Below are positions 10,272 through 21,580 of a DNA stretch of 30,910 nucleotides, piece by piece. Positions within the stretch are counted from its first letter, which is position 1. The number at the start of each line of letters is the position of its first letter. The notes below the pieces were generated by a model. It was not told the origin of the DNA, did not search any database, and worked only from the letters and a program-made list of their open reading frames with translations. Source of the stretch: Saccoglossus kowalevskii (lineage: Eukaryota > Hemichordata > Enteropneusta > Harrimaniidae); the NCBI RefSeq assembly GCF_000003605.2, contig NW_003112478.1, forward strand, positions 184,901 through 215,810, written 5' to 3'. The translations under genes were made by a program, and so were the position numbers.

Positions 10272-13174
10272 ATAATGAAACCTTACTGTTTTATATGACT
10301 TGTTAAAGCAAGACAAAATAGAAATCTTCATATTTTTTTGCATCTATTCATAAGAATCTATTATGTATATCTGCATGTTTTTAATTCATTTGACCAATAT
10401 GTGGTTCCAATTGTCATTACCTTAAGCCAATTGGATATTAAGTCAGCTGTATAAAACTTGTAAATAAATGGAGTTATGTATTATACCCCATTTAATCTGA
10501 ATATTTTGTGATAGATTTTTATTTTGTAGTATAATCCTCCTGTTGTAATTGCACTATTGTACAGGATTCTGTCAAAATAAATATTTCCTAAAATGTAAAG
10601 ACAACCTAAAATGAGATTTATTAAAGGTCTTTTTTCACTGGTTAATACTGTGCATTCTTATCACATGCTTTAACATCTAGGGTACACATGTTCTATAGTA
10701 CAGATTTTCACAATTTTTTTCTTATGCTATTGAGTCACCTCGTATACTGTTAGCTGAACATACACATTCTGTTTTCGTTCACCTTTTACATTTTCTACAA
10801 AACCACCAGCCAATTACCTGGTTATTTACCCAAATTTCTTTAATTTCATGATGGTGGCTGTGCTGAGATCACTGGGATGGGGGCAAATATTAACCCAAAC
10901 ACCCAATAATGTTCAATAATTTTACCACCTTGTGTGGTGGGTTCTTAAGACTAGGCCGGCTGTCCCTCAGGATTGCCACCCGTGTTCATCATGCCAACTA
11001 AGCCAAGACCCTACAGAATCAGTGCCATATTGGATGAAGGTCAGGGAATCTCTCTCAACCCTCCATCCGTGTTTTTCACACTAAATCCAGGGAAGAAGAA
11101 CATAAAACTAATGGTTTTGTCACGATTGTAAGCTTCATTTTTTTCTCTGTCAATTGCAGGCAATCCAATCTACAAACATAGGGGGCGCTCTCTATCCAGA
11201 GCTTTATTCGCTGACAACAAAATGGCACTCGGGGCGACAGCAGGAAATTTTGGATGGAGGGGCGAGATCTGCTCAATCTGCTCATCATCCCAAAGGCACG
11301 ACCTTACCCTTTTAAAATTTGAAATCTAGACCCCTCTGAAACGCTATTTCCTGCATTTTGAAGGGAAAATTCTGCTGACACAAAGGGTTTCAGCCTGATT
11401 TTAGAGGGGCGACCCCCCCCCCCCAGTGTCGCCACCACTGATATCAAATCACCTAGGCCAAGCCAAAGCAGGTGCCAAAAAGATGTTTTATGAAAAGTAT
11501 ATGCATGCATGTGTGTGATATTGATGTGTATGTGTGTAAAGTGTTGAACACTGGCGTGACAAAATTAAATTTAAAGGCCAGGCAACAAGGGATTGAAAAT
11601 AAAAACTTCGAAATTGTTAATCAAAGCTGTCGTTGATAATTGGTAACTGTCTAAAAGATGAAGTACAGGTCATAGCCTGGGTGATAAAAAAACCCGGAAT
11701 GATGCGTATTGTGATCTGAGATGCCTGTAGTATCTCCTCTCCTATGCAGGCTATGGACAGTATAGCTGAAAGGACCAAATACCTAAACTTACAGGTGAGT
11801 GCATGACTAGTACTAGTAAGTAAGACGAGAAAGTAAGACAGGTGATGCTGCTGAGGCAGTCAACTTAAAATAACATACAATAGGAAGCAACAGGCAAATG
11901 ACCAAGTAACGTTTCAGATGCACATAATTTGGGTATGCATACTTTGTTTCAGAGATTCTGTATCCTGACGAAACAGACCCACAATTTTTATGGATGTATA
12001 TATTCTCAAGAAAACGAACGATTGTATTGAAAATACCGCATCTCAATTATCTCGAATACATTTTTCTCGTGTTTACAGTATTGAATATGTCGACTGACAA
12101 AACGTGTCAATATCCTGTACGTCCATGTGAGACACGATAAATTAGGTTTAACCATGATAACGGGTACTCGGACATATGTCGATACAATATCAAGAATCAT
12201 AGATTTCATGGGTGATTATATTTTGTCCTTTTAATGTACGTCTATAACGAGATTATCGAACCAATTTAAAACGACAGAGATGGGCGAATTGGTGTCAAAA
12301 CTGTTCTCATCCGCCTTAGAGCTAACATTTACGTCTGAAGAAAATCCAATCCTTCGATTAATATGGCGATATACTTGTATATACCGGTATGAATTTGAGC
12401 ACTAGATATTTTAAAAATATATGCCAAAGTTCCGCTGTTACTATTGGGGCAACTTGTATATTTTCGATGTTTATGTGGTATTTAGTATTTATGTAAAAAT
12501 AGAAACTCCCGTTGCACAGTATACGTTGTCGTGACATTTTCCTTCGAGGCGCAATCTTTCTATTTTTGTAAGACGAAAACGTCACTAATAACTACTAATT
12601 TATAGTTGGAACTATGTAAGCATGATCGGCGGAACTAAACGTGCTTTTTATTAAATAAACATACGGTATTCATATGTCGAGCGTATGTGAACCAAATGTG
12701 TGTTATTATTCTATTATACTTGGTACAGAAAAGATTACTTTATTCTGTTGCAATACAATGATTAAGTACATGCTCTACACGGCGTACTCAAATTAGGTCA
12801 CTGGGCACGGGGCAACTCAACTCAACGAATAGAATATGAGGGCGCGTTTCATTATTTTTTTTTGGAGAAAGTTGGTTGGTTGTAGAATTTTTGTTACGGC
12901 CCGTCGTAGATGGCGCACTGAAATTAAATTGAAACACGAGTTTTTTGTCTTCTCTCAACTGTTATTATGACCACTGAAATACTACCATAGTTATCTTATG
13001 TCAATATTATACACGCAAAATATTGTTTTTCCCTCGTCTCGGCCTAACGTTTGAATGTGAGATTATTACCTAACTTGAGGTTAGTTTCGTGATATGGGAA
13101 GAGATAGAGAGACTTTAAATTTTTTTTGGAAATAGGATTATCAGGTAAGTTCGGACAGGGATTATGCACCACGT
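10272..13174. other. Intergenic region without supported genes
   Basis: Scanned on both strands. It contains a 12-base C run at 11413-11424 and an atypical less AT-rich block at about 10930-11460, possibly an old repeat. Short open frames occur, but none has conserved motifs or convincing splice context. Confidence 0.4.
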
Positions 13175-13219
13175 CCTGACTGACGTTTTAATATGAGATG
13201 AAAACTAACGTCAGTCAGG
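13175..13219. repeat. Perfect 13-bp inverted repeat (hairpin)
   Basis: CCTGACTGACGTT (13175-13187) and AACGTCAGTCAGG (13207-13219) pair perfectly around a 19-base spacer. The spacer edges add TTT and AAAACT for partial extension. Each arm carries TGACGT or ACGTCA, a half CRE. A CAG|GTAAGT donor-like sequence lies about 30 bases upstream at 13142-13149. Confidence 0.8.
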
Positions 13220-14210
13220 CAACGGTGATGATATGGAAACAATAAACACACTTAGTATTACGTTTCAAATTATGTAATTAACAAAACTATATTACATTGG
13301 GAAAAAAATTGTCCAGTAACATTGTTGTAGCACTTGTCATTTCTTAGTAGTGGGCAACACCATGAACTCCCGCTGATCACACGTCGTGTAGGTTTCCTTG
13401 TCTGATTTCTCCACCAGTGGCGTTACTTGGGCATATATGGTGAGAGTTTCTTTTGGGGAATTCAACCTCCATAAAACATCAGCTAATGCTGAGTTTTGTT
13501 CTGTGGTTTTCGTAAATTACCCCCAACGAATAACGTCGCACCTACTGATAAAAATAATAAGACGACAAAAATCAATGACGCGTATTGAATTAGCCGATTC
13601 AATACAAATATATACAATGTACTTACTGTGAAGAAATGTTTCAGACCATTCCTACAGAGTACCTTCAATTTCCGCCGATATTGAGTGACGCATTGAACAT
13701 ACATGATGAAAAGTGTTAGCTCACTTATGTGTTAGACAAACATTAGTATACGTCAAACCGTATTTATTATCACTGCAGTAACGCATATTTTGCCAGTAAT
13801 CATCGAAGTGAATAAATTGCGCAATGACGTGCCACCAAAGCTGTGATTGGATGGTTGCTTCGTGTCGTTGCATGAGCTACCAGTCATTCTCTGTTCAGTA
13901 TTGGTGGAAAACCATGTGATGTCGCATGAGGGCGTTTACAACGTTAACACTCCCCAGGCTTCCGGCCTCCGCTGAAATGACTGCGGCATGTTTTGCTGAT
14001 TTAGTATACTATCAAATCAGGCCTGAGGACTGTCCACAGTCTACCTATTGTGCGATTAGAGTATTGTGTTGCACATATCTTTGTACACATGTTTGATAGA
14101 GTCAAGTCATGAACTCAACGAACGTATCTAGCGTAAATAATTCGCCACAATTTTACTTGTCAGCTTCTTTCATGGTGTCAAGACAAACACTTCAGCTACT
14201 GAACCGCGGT
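13220..14210. other. Non-coding stretch with a small palindrome
   Basis: A small palindromic word, CTGATTT with AAATCAG around GTATAC, lies near 14000-14024. A CCAAT-like TGATTGG occurs near 13850. No gene could be supported. Confidence 0.35.
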
Positions 14211-14423
14211 TTATAATTGAAATGAGTGGTTGATTGTTCTATGTCTCAATCGGTGTCCACTGGCCATGTTTTGATCCTGTGTACCACTGTACACATAGGT
14301 CAGCGTTCTACACATTATCTTCCTAACAAGGTTCGTGGGATTGAATTCAGCCACAACCATCATGCCATCTGTTGAGCTTACAGCACAGCACTGTTCTTTC
14401 CACTTTCTCTGCTTTGTTACAAT
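14211..14423 (-). pseudogene. Possible 3' coding exon of the DUF7869-like gene
   Basis: On the minus strand a TTTATGTTTCAG acceptor is followed by an open frame of about 70 codons beginning IVTKQRKWKEQ and ending at TAA (14213-14211). The KQRKW segment resembles the tail that follows the conserved block in the family suggested for 15261-15641. However, exon 15261-15468 leaves two bases over, and joining it here in the open frame fails: the joined frame stops at once. Either an intervening exon was missed, the gene is broken, or this is unrelated. Confidence 0.25.
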
Positions 14424-15260
14424 CTGAAACATAAAAACATTAAGATGATAGCATAAATAGACCCATGCGCAAAAACTAATGGATAAAATATTTAATTTAT
14501 TATTTTGTATATCATGTGAAAAAATTAGTTATTTAGAACTGAAATGTTTTTGTACACATAAATGAAGATATTTTTATGGAAACAAATAATCATAATCTAC
14601 GATATATCCCAAACTAATTGAATATACACTAGGCTTATGATGTTGATATATCTACATTGTATCATTTCACACTAGAAACACGGTACTCACCACTGGCGCC
14701 CTGCTTGCCTTGTCTGACAATTGTGCTATACTTCAAGCCTTCCACCTTCGATCGTGGGATCAATATCTTCAGTCGAGCTGTATTTCACGACGTGGTCGAG
14801 AAACCATCCCATTATATCATATTATCGCAATAACCAACCCGATATGGATGTCACCAAACACTTGGATCATGTGGATAATAAAAAACATCCCACCACTGGC
14901 ACTGAAAACTGTCCATATGTACCCTTGCTGGTTGTATTGCATGCGATAACGCAGCCAGGTCTTGTTTGTGGTTGGCGTTTTTCTTAACCTATTTTGGTTT
15001 GCCAAATGGGAGTAGGTATTTACCGTCCTCCCCGATGTTGAAGACTTGTACTGGTGGTTCTTGTTCTTTTTATCGTTCGTTACTTTCCCACTTTTTGTAC
15101 TAAACTTTCAGTCTGTGACAGTCTTTTGTAAACCTACAAATGTGTTTGAAACAACATTTTAATGGCTTAATAATTGTGTTGAAGAAGGATTCGACAGCTT
15201 TTCCTGACATTTAGTCTTACTGAATGTACTGCTATTTAAAAAAACGTCAACTTTAATTAC
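14424..15260. other. Stretch between minus-strand exon candidates
   Basis: Mostly AT-rich with a less AT-rich block at about 14690-14990. That block has overlapping open frames on both strands, but I could not assign it to any family. If the minus-strand gene is real this is intron or holds a missed exon. Confidence 0.35.
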
Positions 15261-15641
15261 CTGAAGTGATGATGAAATGAAATGTTTGTGAAATCACACA
15301 AAACTGGTTCCAACCACGCTTTGAAATCAACTACTTCTTCAAATAATATTAATCTGGGTGGTGGATCAGTCTTAATACTTCCTTCAAGTTGCCTCGCCAG
15401 TTCTATCAATGTCAATGTAGCATGTGTTTTCAGCTGGCGTGAAAATATGCTAAACCTCTGATCTATATCTGATGATAGAAAACAGAATGTAGCAACATTA
15501 AACAAGAATTAATTATTTTTAAATTAGTAAGATGTCTAATTTTGTGTCATGTATCAAGCGCAGGTCCCAGGTGTGAATAGTTGGTAAACAAGCTTTTGTA
15601 CCTTCATGAGTGTTGCCAGTCATTAGGAAATTTAGCTCCAC
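15261..15641 (-). CDS. DUF7869-like protein fragment, two exons, partial at both ends
   Basis: Minus-strand exons 15602-15641 (40 nt) and 15261-15468 (208 nt) are joined by a GT-AG intron. The first begins VELNFLMTG and ends within a Glu/Asp junction, and splicing regenerates NTHEDIDQRFSIFSRQL. It continues through LIELARQLEGSI and VVDFKAWLEP to FHHHF. From memory, a (G)HTHEDIDQxFS motif followed about 50 residues later by DVKxWLEP marks a lineage-expanded invertebrate protein family (DUF7869-type) of unknown function, often repeat-associated. The usual Gly before HTHED is Asn-Thr here. No stops occur in the two exons. Upstream exons, expected above 15641 on this strand, were not found, so this may be a gene fragment. 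Family assignment is by recall and moderate. Confidence 0.55.
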
Positions 15642-15960
15642 CTGTAAATAATAAAACAGTATTATTACTTTTTACTATCGTTTGAACAATCACACACATA
15701 TTTCTACGCATCGCATACATGTATACGATTATTCACAAAAACAATGCCGTGTGCGCACGCTCAAAAATGCACACTTCTGGTTGTGTAACAAATAATTTTG
15801 CATACTAATTTTCCATATTCGCAACGTATTGTCCCCCACAGATTTATATGCACAGATGGAGATATAAACAGCAACCAACAACCCATCCAGTGACATATGC
15901 GCGTGAGGAAGTGGAAGGAAATAATAGATTTACGAGGCGGGCCATACAAAAAGCGGCAAT
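15642..15960. other. Non-coding stretch with a short dispersed repeat
   Basis: Holds the 15777-15850 partner of the 70-base repeat at 6911-6980. No exon preceding the minus-strand pair was recognised. Confidence 0.4.
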
Positions 15961-16344
15961 TTAGTTATGGTAAGAAACCTTTTTACAGGATAAAAAAAAG
16001 AGTAGATATTTTTTATATACCCTATATATAAAATATGTTTTTGAAATGCAGTCCCTCACCCCCTTGGATATCGTCGTCGACTTTTCGTCGCCGGAGCGAT
16101 TCACGTTCCAAATTTTGGTTCTCCGGGCGTCTCTAATAAATACCCTATCTAACCACTGGACTGAATTACAAAATGTAGCTATATTATGAAAATTCAAAGA
16201 CGATTGGGCGAAAATCGGCAGTTTTTTGGACTCAGCGTTTTTTCGCTCGGAACCACAAGGGCGATAAGACTCGATTTTCAAGGACGCAGGTCGCTTGGGT
16301 CGGACGGTTTCTATTGTTCGAGTCTGTTGTGTGTCTAGAAACAT
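15961..16344 (-). other. Unrecognised 127-codon minus-strand open frame
   Basis: An open frame of 127 codons, long for this AT-rich window, in a less AT-rich block (about 16050-16340). It is basic and rich in Arg, Lys and Ser (RPKRPASLKIESYRP, VQWLDRVFIRDARRTK). A second overlapping frame occurs at 16232-16417. No domain, signal peptide or splice context is recognised. It could be an ancient transposon remnant or a non-coding block whose composition leaves it open by chance. I assign no function. Confidence 0.2.
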
Positions 16345-17280
16345 AACAACTTTGTTTTTTGGTGAATATAGGACATGCTCTGTTCCAATAATGGATTTTT
16401 ATATGCAAATCGAACAATTTTAATAGTTCCTTATTGGAACGTCTCCCATATAAATAGTCCTCTACTCTCCAGCATTTGACAATGGTACTAGCTCAGAATG
16501 GACTTCCTGTTCAGCGCGTCTTTGATTGTAGCAATTTTTACATCACTGTACGAAAAGACCCACACCATAGCGGGCTCGAAAGTATTCACTATGTTGGGGA
16601 CTTTTGTATAAAGCGATGGGAAATGTGACAAACTGAGTGTATTGTCCGAATAATGACTACCTAAAGCCGCGTATCAGGGATTGTGAAAACGATCGGTATA
16701 TAAACAGTGTGTTTTCATTTGAGAAACCACAGGGAGTTGGACAAACTTATGTATTTAAAAAAATTATTAAATAATAAAATGTTATATAACTTTTCCTTTA
16801 CCCCCCTTGTTTATACCACTCTTTTCTTTATCACTACTTTGTTACGTGCTAATGTTATATGCAAATTTTAACGCGCGATGTAGAGTCAATGATCCCATTA
16901 CCACGTTCACACGACCCAACACACCGTGTAAACAGTGCTAATATCTAACCCAACCCTGGACTGTATTGTAGTCGTATCATCATTGGGAATTGCGTCTGCC
17001 ATTCCTATGGCGATGTGTTTAATAAGAATGGCAATGAGAATGGTGTGTATTGATTGATATTAAAATTCATGATTTTTATAGTACTGAATTTATCCGCTTT
17101 TCAAGGTTGGGTCGACCTGGAAAACCATAGTAAAATTATATAACACAATAGGTCCAAATTGAAGAGCAAGCGGTTTTACTACGATGAGCACACATCTGTG
17201 CTGGGACTACAGCGACTAAAACATGAAGCAGCACAGTGCCCTCAAATATTACCGCCAAAAATGAGTTTCTCATTACGTAA
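16345..17280. other. Non-coding stretch
   Basis: A TATAAATAG sequence occurs near 16450, but no gene start follows it in either direction that I can support. Confidence 0.35.
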
Positions 17281-17596
17281 TTTGGCGCCGAATAAATTGT
17301 TGACGTCAATCTGACGCGCGTTGAATATCGATTAGAAGACGTGTTATTTGATTGGTTGACGAGAAGGCGTGCTAGAATTAACTAATTACATGCATGATAT
17401 TCAAATATTCAGTGTTTCTTAGTCTTTCGCCTGAGCAACATCTCACCCGCCTACTCGTCCACTTGCTAGCTCAAACCTCCCAGATACGTTGATTGCATTT
17501 ATTTTGACATTTATATAGAAATTCTTATATCCAATTATATTTGATAACTAATTATATTGCAAAGGTTTTCTGACGTCGTCAGTATTTCAGGTAAGT
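17281..17596 (+). promoter_or_regulatory. Promoter-like block with a possible non-coding first exon
   Basis: TTTGGCGCC (E2F-like) at 17281-17289, the full CRE palindrome TGACGTCA at 17301-17308, and an inverted CCAAT box (GATTGG) at 17350-17355. A TTATATAG TATA-like element lies at 17511-17518. A near-palindrome CTGACGTCGTCAG lies at 17570-17582, and CAG|GTAAGT, a consensus splice donor, falls at 17588-17596. The order fits a + strand promoter and leader exon, but no downstream coding exon was identified, so this is an inference from clustered motifs only. Confidence 0.35.
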
Positions 17597-17700
17597 TAAA
17601 TGTACATTTTCTGAGCTAGCACTTCGAATGTGAACCACCATTTACCACATTTCGTCTCGATTATGCCAACATATTTTGCCGTAATATATTCTGGTAACTG

Positions 17701-18282
17701 TTCTGCCACACAATATTTAATACAAACAGTAAATCAGTATCATATCTTAATGTTTCTGTCACAGATATGCCACGTCCGTAATGATTAAATTTGTGTCGTA
17801 CGACACTAATACAATTTTGTGCTAGATTTTCTGTCACAGAACGTTCCTTCGAAATAGTTGTTTTTAAAATATCAGTCGCGATTGGACACATATATAGTTG
17901 AATTTAACTCAATGTTTCTGTCACAGATATGTTAGATTTGTAATGTCCGTCATGATTAAAAATGTGTGTCGTAGGACACGATTACAATTTTGTGCTAGCT
18001 TTTCCGTTACAGAACTTTTCTTCGCAAGAGTTGTATTTAAATATCAGTAGCGATTGAAAACACATTTAGCTGAAAGTACGCAAGGTTTCTGGCACGGAAA
18101 TGCAAGATGTAACTAAATGTGTTACGTCCAACATGATTATGCAAATACCTACTTTTCTGTGAGGTGAGGGCGCAAAAAGCCACAGTCGCAAATCTCTCCA
18201 AGTAATTGCGACATCGTTGCACTATCCTAGTTTGCGGTAATACTAATAGATCGTTATAGTTAGGTTTATTTCCGGCACAGTC
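17701..18282. repeat. Tandem field with an ~86-bp recurring TTCTGTCACAG motif
   Basis: The motif TTCTGTCACAG or close variants occurs at about 17701, 17753, 17829, 17916, 18002, 18087 and 18270. The middle intervals are 76, 87, 86 and 85. Pairs form higher units of about 162-171 bp starting at 17749, 17911 and 18082. These share TACAATTTTGTGCTAG and a GTGTCGTACGACAC palindrome (perfect at 17793-17806, one mismatch in the next copy). No coding frame spans it. Confidence 0.7.
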
Positions 18283-19540
18283 TCTCCTTCTAGGTTAGTT
18301 TCAGCCAAGGAAATCACGGACAAGTATTGTTCCAGCAAGTTTGCTAAATTGTCATTGAAATAAACTGTCAGCCAATCTATGAATGGGCAGACAGTGATAT
18401 TCTGTTTTATTAATTACCTCAACAACCTTTCATTATCGACAAGTAGTTCACAATGTGTATTCCACGATAATTATCGTTTAATTAACGTAATTAATCACGG
18501 CGCCTGTCTACATGATAATAAATAAGACTTCTTTTTTTATTCATAGGTTCAAATTTTATATTTTTCAGATTTGGTCAAAAGTACACTTACATCTAAGGCA
18601 AGTTTTATTTTATTTTTATTTGTTATGGATGAAATGTTTTTCGTGAAAATGCGAAGAGGTTTGCCCATAAGCAGTGTGTTGTATGTGTGGACAAGTATTT
18701 TATCATTCACATATGAATTGGCTGGAAAACTGTCCTATAAATTTGTGGCGTGCACATTTATTCATCCATTAAGCCTCTACAAATTATGACAAAAAGATGT
18801 TTGGTATGTACAAAACCAATCAACAAATATGATGAGAAATACTTTGTTACGTAACATTAAAGTATCTTATTGTTTAGAATGTAAAACATATTTTCAATCT
18901 GGAAAACAACAGTCCTTTCATTTTTTTTGACAATTACGGTGTCACACCAAAAGTGTTTAATAGTCTAATGTCACACGCAACGTATTATTACCGTAATTGG
19001 TATAGTACAGGTGTGATGGTTCAAATACCAAAATGGCAACAGTAACAGAAACTTCCCTGGCGGCGATGATAAAACACGAACACGGAGCCAACAGATGAGG
19101 TTTCAACTGGTACTGGTATTATTATACTCTGCAAACATCAAGTACAATAACGCGGTAAAACTCCACTACTCCAATAACTAGATACTTAAACTCCAATACA
19201 ATTCAACGAGATCTCCGATCTGAACAACTCCCCTATATATACCCACACTGTCTATAAATAGAATATTACATCAGCATTCATAATGAGTCTGGAATTTACT
19301 ATAAATGTCTAGAATGTTCCATTACCTTCTATTGCCTCCTACAGTGTTCTACTACCTATTCAACCAGTTTCTAAAAAAAATCTAGAATATTTCACCCAGA
19401 CACAGTACGGTTCTAGAACATTCTCAGTGACACCGAAGTGGTAAATAAGCCGTATGCGACATCTAAATACATACCATGAATATTGATAATTAGCAATTGG
19501 AAGTTTATATTGTTCATCATTTAAACCACCTGGATATGCA
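18283..19540. other. Non-coding stretch before the Helitron remnant
   Basis: A 72-codon open frame (18571-18789) sits just after an acceptor-like TATTTTTCAG, but its product is not recognised. ATGGCAACAG at 19033 in good initiation context opens only 22 codons (19033-19098). Neither is strong enough to call a gene. Confidence 0.35.
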
Positions 19541-19591
19541 TACTTACACTACTCTGGTAATATCTCATTTTCAACATCACTTGATCGTGGT

Positions 19592-20257
19592 ATGCTTGAT
19601 GGTGCAAATAACGCAGGGAAACCAAGAGTAACCATGGACAGTGTAAATAAACGTCTAAGATGGCTCCATGCAAACAACCCTCTGTATAAAGAGTCCATGG
19701 CCAACTGTCAAACATTACGTGGATATTTCCCACCCGAAAGTGTAAGTTCTGCTTTTCCATGTCTTCTCACCATCACCCCTGACATAAAACTCACTAATAG
19801 TAACCAGTTATCACTGTCTGAGTTTTAAGGTCAAGAAGGACTTATTATTCCAGCACAAGAATTTCAAAGTATCCGAGAATCAATTGATTATTCCAAAACA
19901 GCTGCTGGGGAGAATGTTAAGAAAGGTTCAAATAAATCAGATTTAGCCAAAGTAGAAAAATTGACATTTTGTGATGAATATTTAGAGGCAAAATTATTTC
20001 CATATTTGTTTTGTTGGGGAAAAGAATCTTGGCAGCACATGAGTTGGCAATGGGACAGTATTACAAATTATGAATATTGCATGCAGACAGGCGCTGGGCA
20101 AGTGATACGTTTTATCCTTTTTTTTGCATATAATAGAAACATAAAAAATAGAATATTTTTGTTTAACCATCTGACTTCAGATACAAATCGTGATCGATCC
20201 CAAATTTTAACTGCAGGCGATTTAACAGGAAACTTTGATACCTTCCTCTGTACCTAG
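19592..20257 (+). pseudogene. Helitron polyprotein N-terminal region
   Basis: Open segments at about 19592-19825 and 19961-20257 contain VNKRLRWLHANNPLYKES, then LTFCDEYLEAKLFPYLFCWG and a later AYNRNIKNRIFLF. These match the order in Helitron proteins of a 'LxWLKxNNPLY' block, an 'LFPxLFPxG' block and the start of the Helitron_like_N domain. An in-frame TAA (19826-19828) and at least one frameshift near 20250 separate them from the Rep pieces that follow. Confidence 0.7.
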
Positions 20258-20421
20258 TAGTAAACAGTTTAGGAGAAATAATGGCTAGGTTTGGTTGCCA
20301 TGGTTACTCATTTAGGAACCCCCCACATTTATTTGTCACCTTTACTGCAAATGATGCATGGCCAATGATTCAATCTATTGTTAAGCAGTATCCTCCATGC
20401 TACTATTCTGCATCTTATTGA
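20250..20421 (+). pseudogene. Helitron Rep, Helitron_like_N portion
   Basis: VPSSKQFRRNNG (20250-20285) ends in TAG. The next frame, 20281-20421, reads ARFGCHGYSFRNPPHLFVTF then TANDAWPMIQ before TGA. The NPPHLFVTFTANDAWP signature is typical of the Helitron_like_N domain that precedes the HUH nuclease. Three frames are needed across about 170 bases, so it is heavily mutated. Confidence 0.75.
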
Positions 20422-20427
20422 CACCAC

Positions 20428-20667
20428 TGTATATTTCTTTAAACGATTTAATGCCTTGACACCTTTTTATTTGGGTCTCAATCAATATTTGGCAAGGTTA
20501 AAGGTCATTGATATCGCGTTGAGGCACAGAATCAAGGTGCTTTACATATTCACATGATATTGTGGGTTGAAGAGAATACAATACCTAGTTATGTTGTTAT
20601 GGCTACCATGCCCTGTGACGATGATGAATTTTCACGCAAATTACAATCATTAGTTGAACAAGTCTAA
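20428..20667 (+). pseudogene. Helitron Rep HUH endonuclease core
   Basis: The frame containing position 20521 reads FGKVKGH, a TGA stop (20509-20511, where related proteins have Trp), then YRVEAQNQGALHIHMILWVE. H-I-H is encoded at 20545-20553 and is the HUH metal-binding motif of rolling-circle nucleases. The frame continues to TAA at 20665-20667. The metal ligands are retained although the gene is broken. Confidence 0.85.
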
Positions 20668-20953
20668 ATTCATTTTTGTAGACCTAATCGATGTTTTCGT
20701 TTTTGAAGGGAAGGCTACTGACAACTGTAAATATGGGTTTCCATTCCCATTAAAACCATCTGATGGTATTAATTCAAAAACTAAGCGTTTAGATTACACC
20801 AGGCTAAATAAGGAAGATCAGTATATAGTCCCATATAATCCCCATTTGCTTTGGGCATGGCAAGCTCACATACATGTACAGCGTGTAACAAACCCTGGTT
20901 TTGAACGCTATTTGGTCAAGTACATTTCTAAAGTGGAACCTACATTTAAGTGA
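20654..20953 (+). pseudogene. Helitron Rep two-tyrosine block
   Basis: An open frame shifted from the HUH frame reads CKYGFPFPLKPSDG, LNKEDQYIVPYNPHLLWAW, HIHVQRVTNPGFERY and LVKYISKVEPTFK, then TGA (20951-20953). YLVKYISK carries the paired tyrosines (codons 20909-20911 and 20921-20923) that in Helitron Rep make the phosphotyrosine links to cut DNA. Both are intact. Confidence 0.85.
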
Positions 20954-21560
20954 AATTGTATCTTGATTCACGTTTAATAGGTGCACCCGAGGACGCTGTA
21001 TATTGTCTTTTGAACTATGCTGTCAGTTCAACAAAACAGGTAGTATTTGTGGATACTTCTTTTCAAAATTCTTGAAGTAGATTATTGAAACCCAAACACT
21101 CTTTGCAGCAAGAAGATACAGCCACTTCAGACATCTTTGTTCCAGGTGCACGTGAATACTATTCATTTAGACCAAAACAAGATCCTTTCATAAATATCAC
21201 ATATCCTGAATACATTGCAAATTATGACATTTTCTCCGCCAAAAGATAGATTCCCAAGTCCAGACAACATTCAGTGTGGGTTGATGGGACGCAAAACAGA
21301 GTTGTTGAACAAATTAAACCACTGATTCTACGTTACAGATTCTTGAATGCAGCAGATGGAGAAACCTATCATTTTAGCAGTTGTTATTGAAGGTTCCTTT
21401 CAGGGTAGAATCTAACCTCATCTCGGCTGATAATGAATCACTTACATTCCAGGAAGATCGTTATCTAAGAGGCCTGATCATACATTCACTGAAATGAAAA
21501 AGGCGAAATTTCAACCCAACACAAATAGCCAAGGTTGCCAGAAATCTACTTATGAATCAA
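20953..21560 (+). pseudogene. Helitron linker between Rep and helicase
   Basis: A third frame reads YLDSRLIGAPEDAVYCLLNY and STKQVVFVDTSFQNS with TGA at 21073-21075. It then runs open as SRLLKPKHSLQQ and ITYPEYIANYDIF to TAG at 21247-21249. A further shifted piece reads LLLKVPFRVESNLISADNES. These match the Helitron region with 'RIIGAPEAVxxLL', 'QVVFLPT' and 'LLKPKHxLQ' blocks, and the 'LLLxVPWR' segment that precedes the helicase. Confidence 0.7.
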
Positions 21561-21580
21561 ATATCTGACTCTTCTACATT

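Noticed and set aside
12358..12585. 75-codon minus-strand frame
   Set aside because: Low-information composition with no homology or splice support; consistent with a chance frame.
19521..19760. 79-codon minus-strand frame
   Set aside because: Shadow of the Helitron N-terminal coding sequence on the opposite strand.
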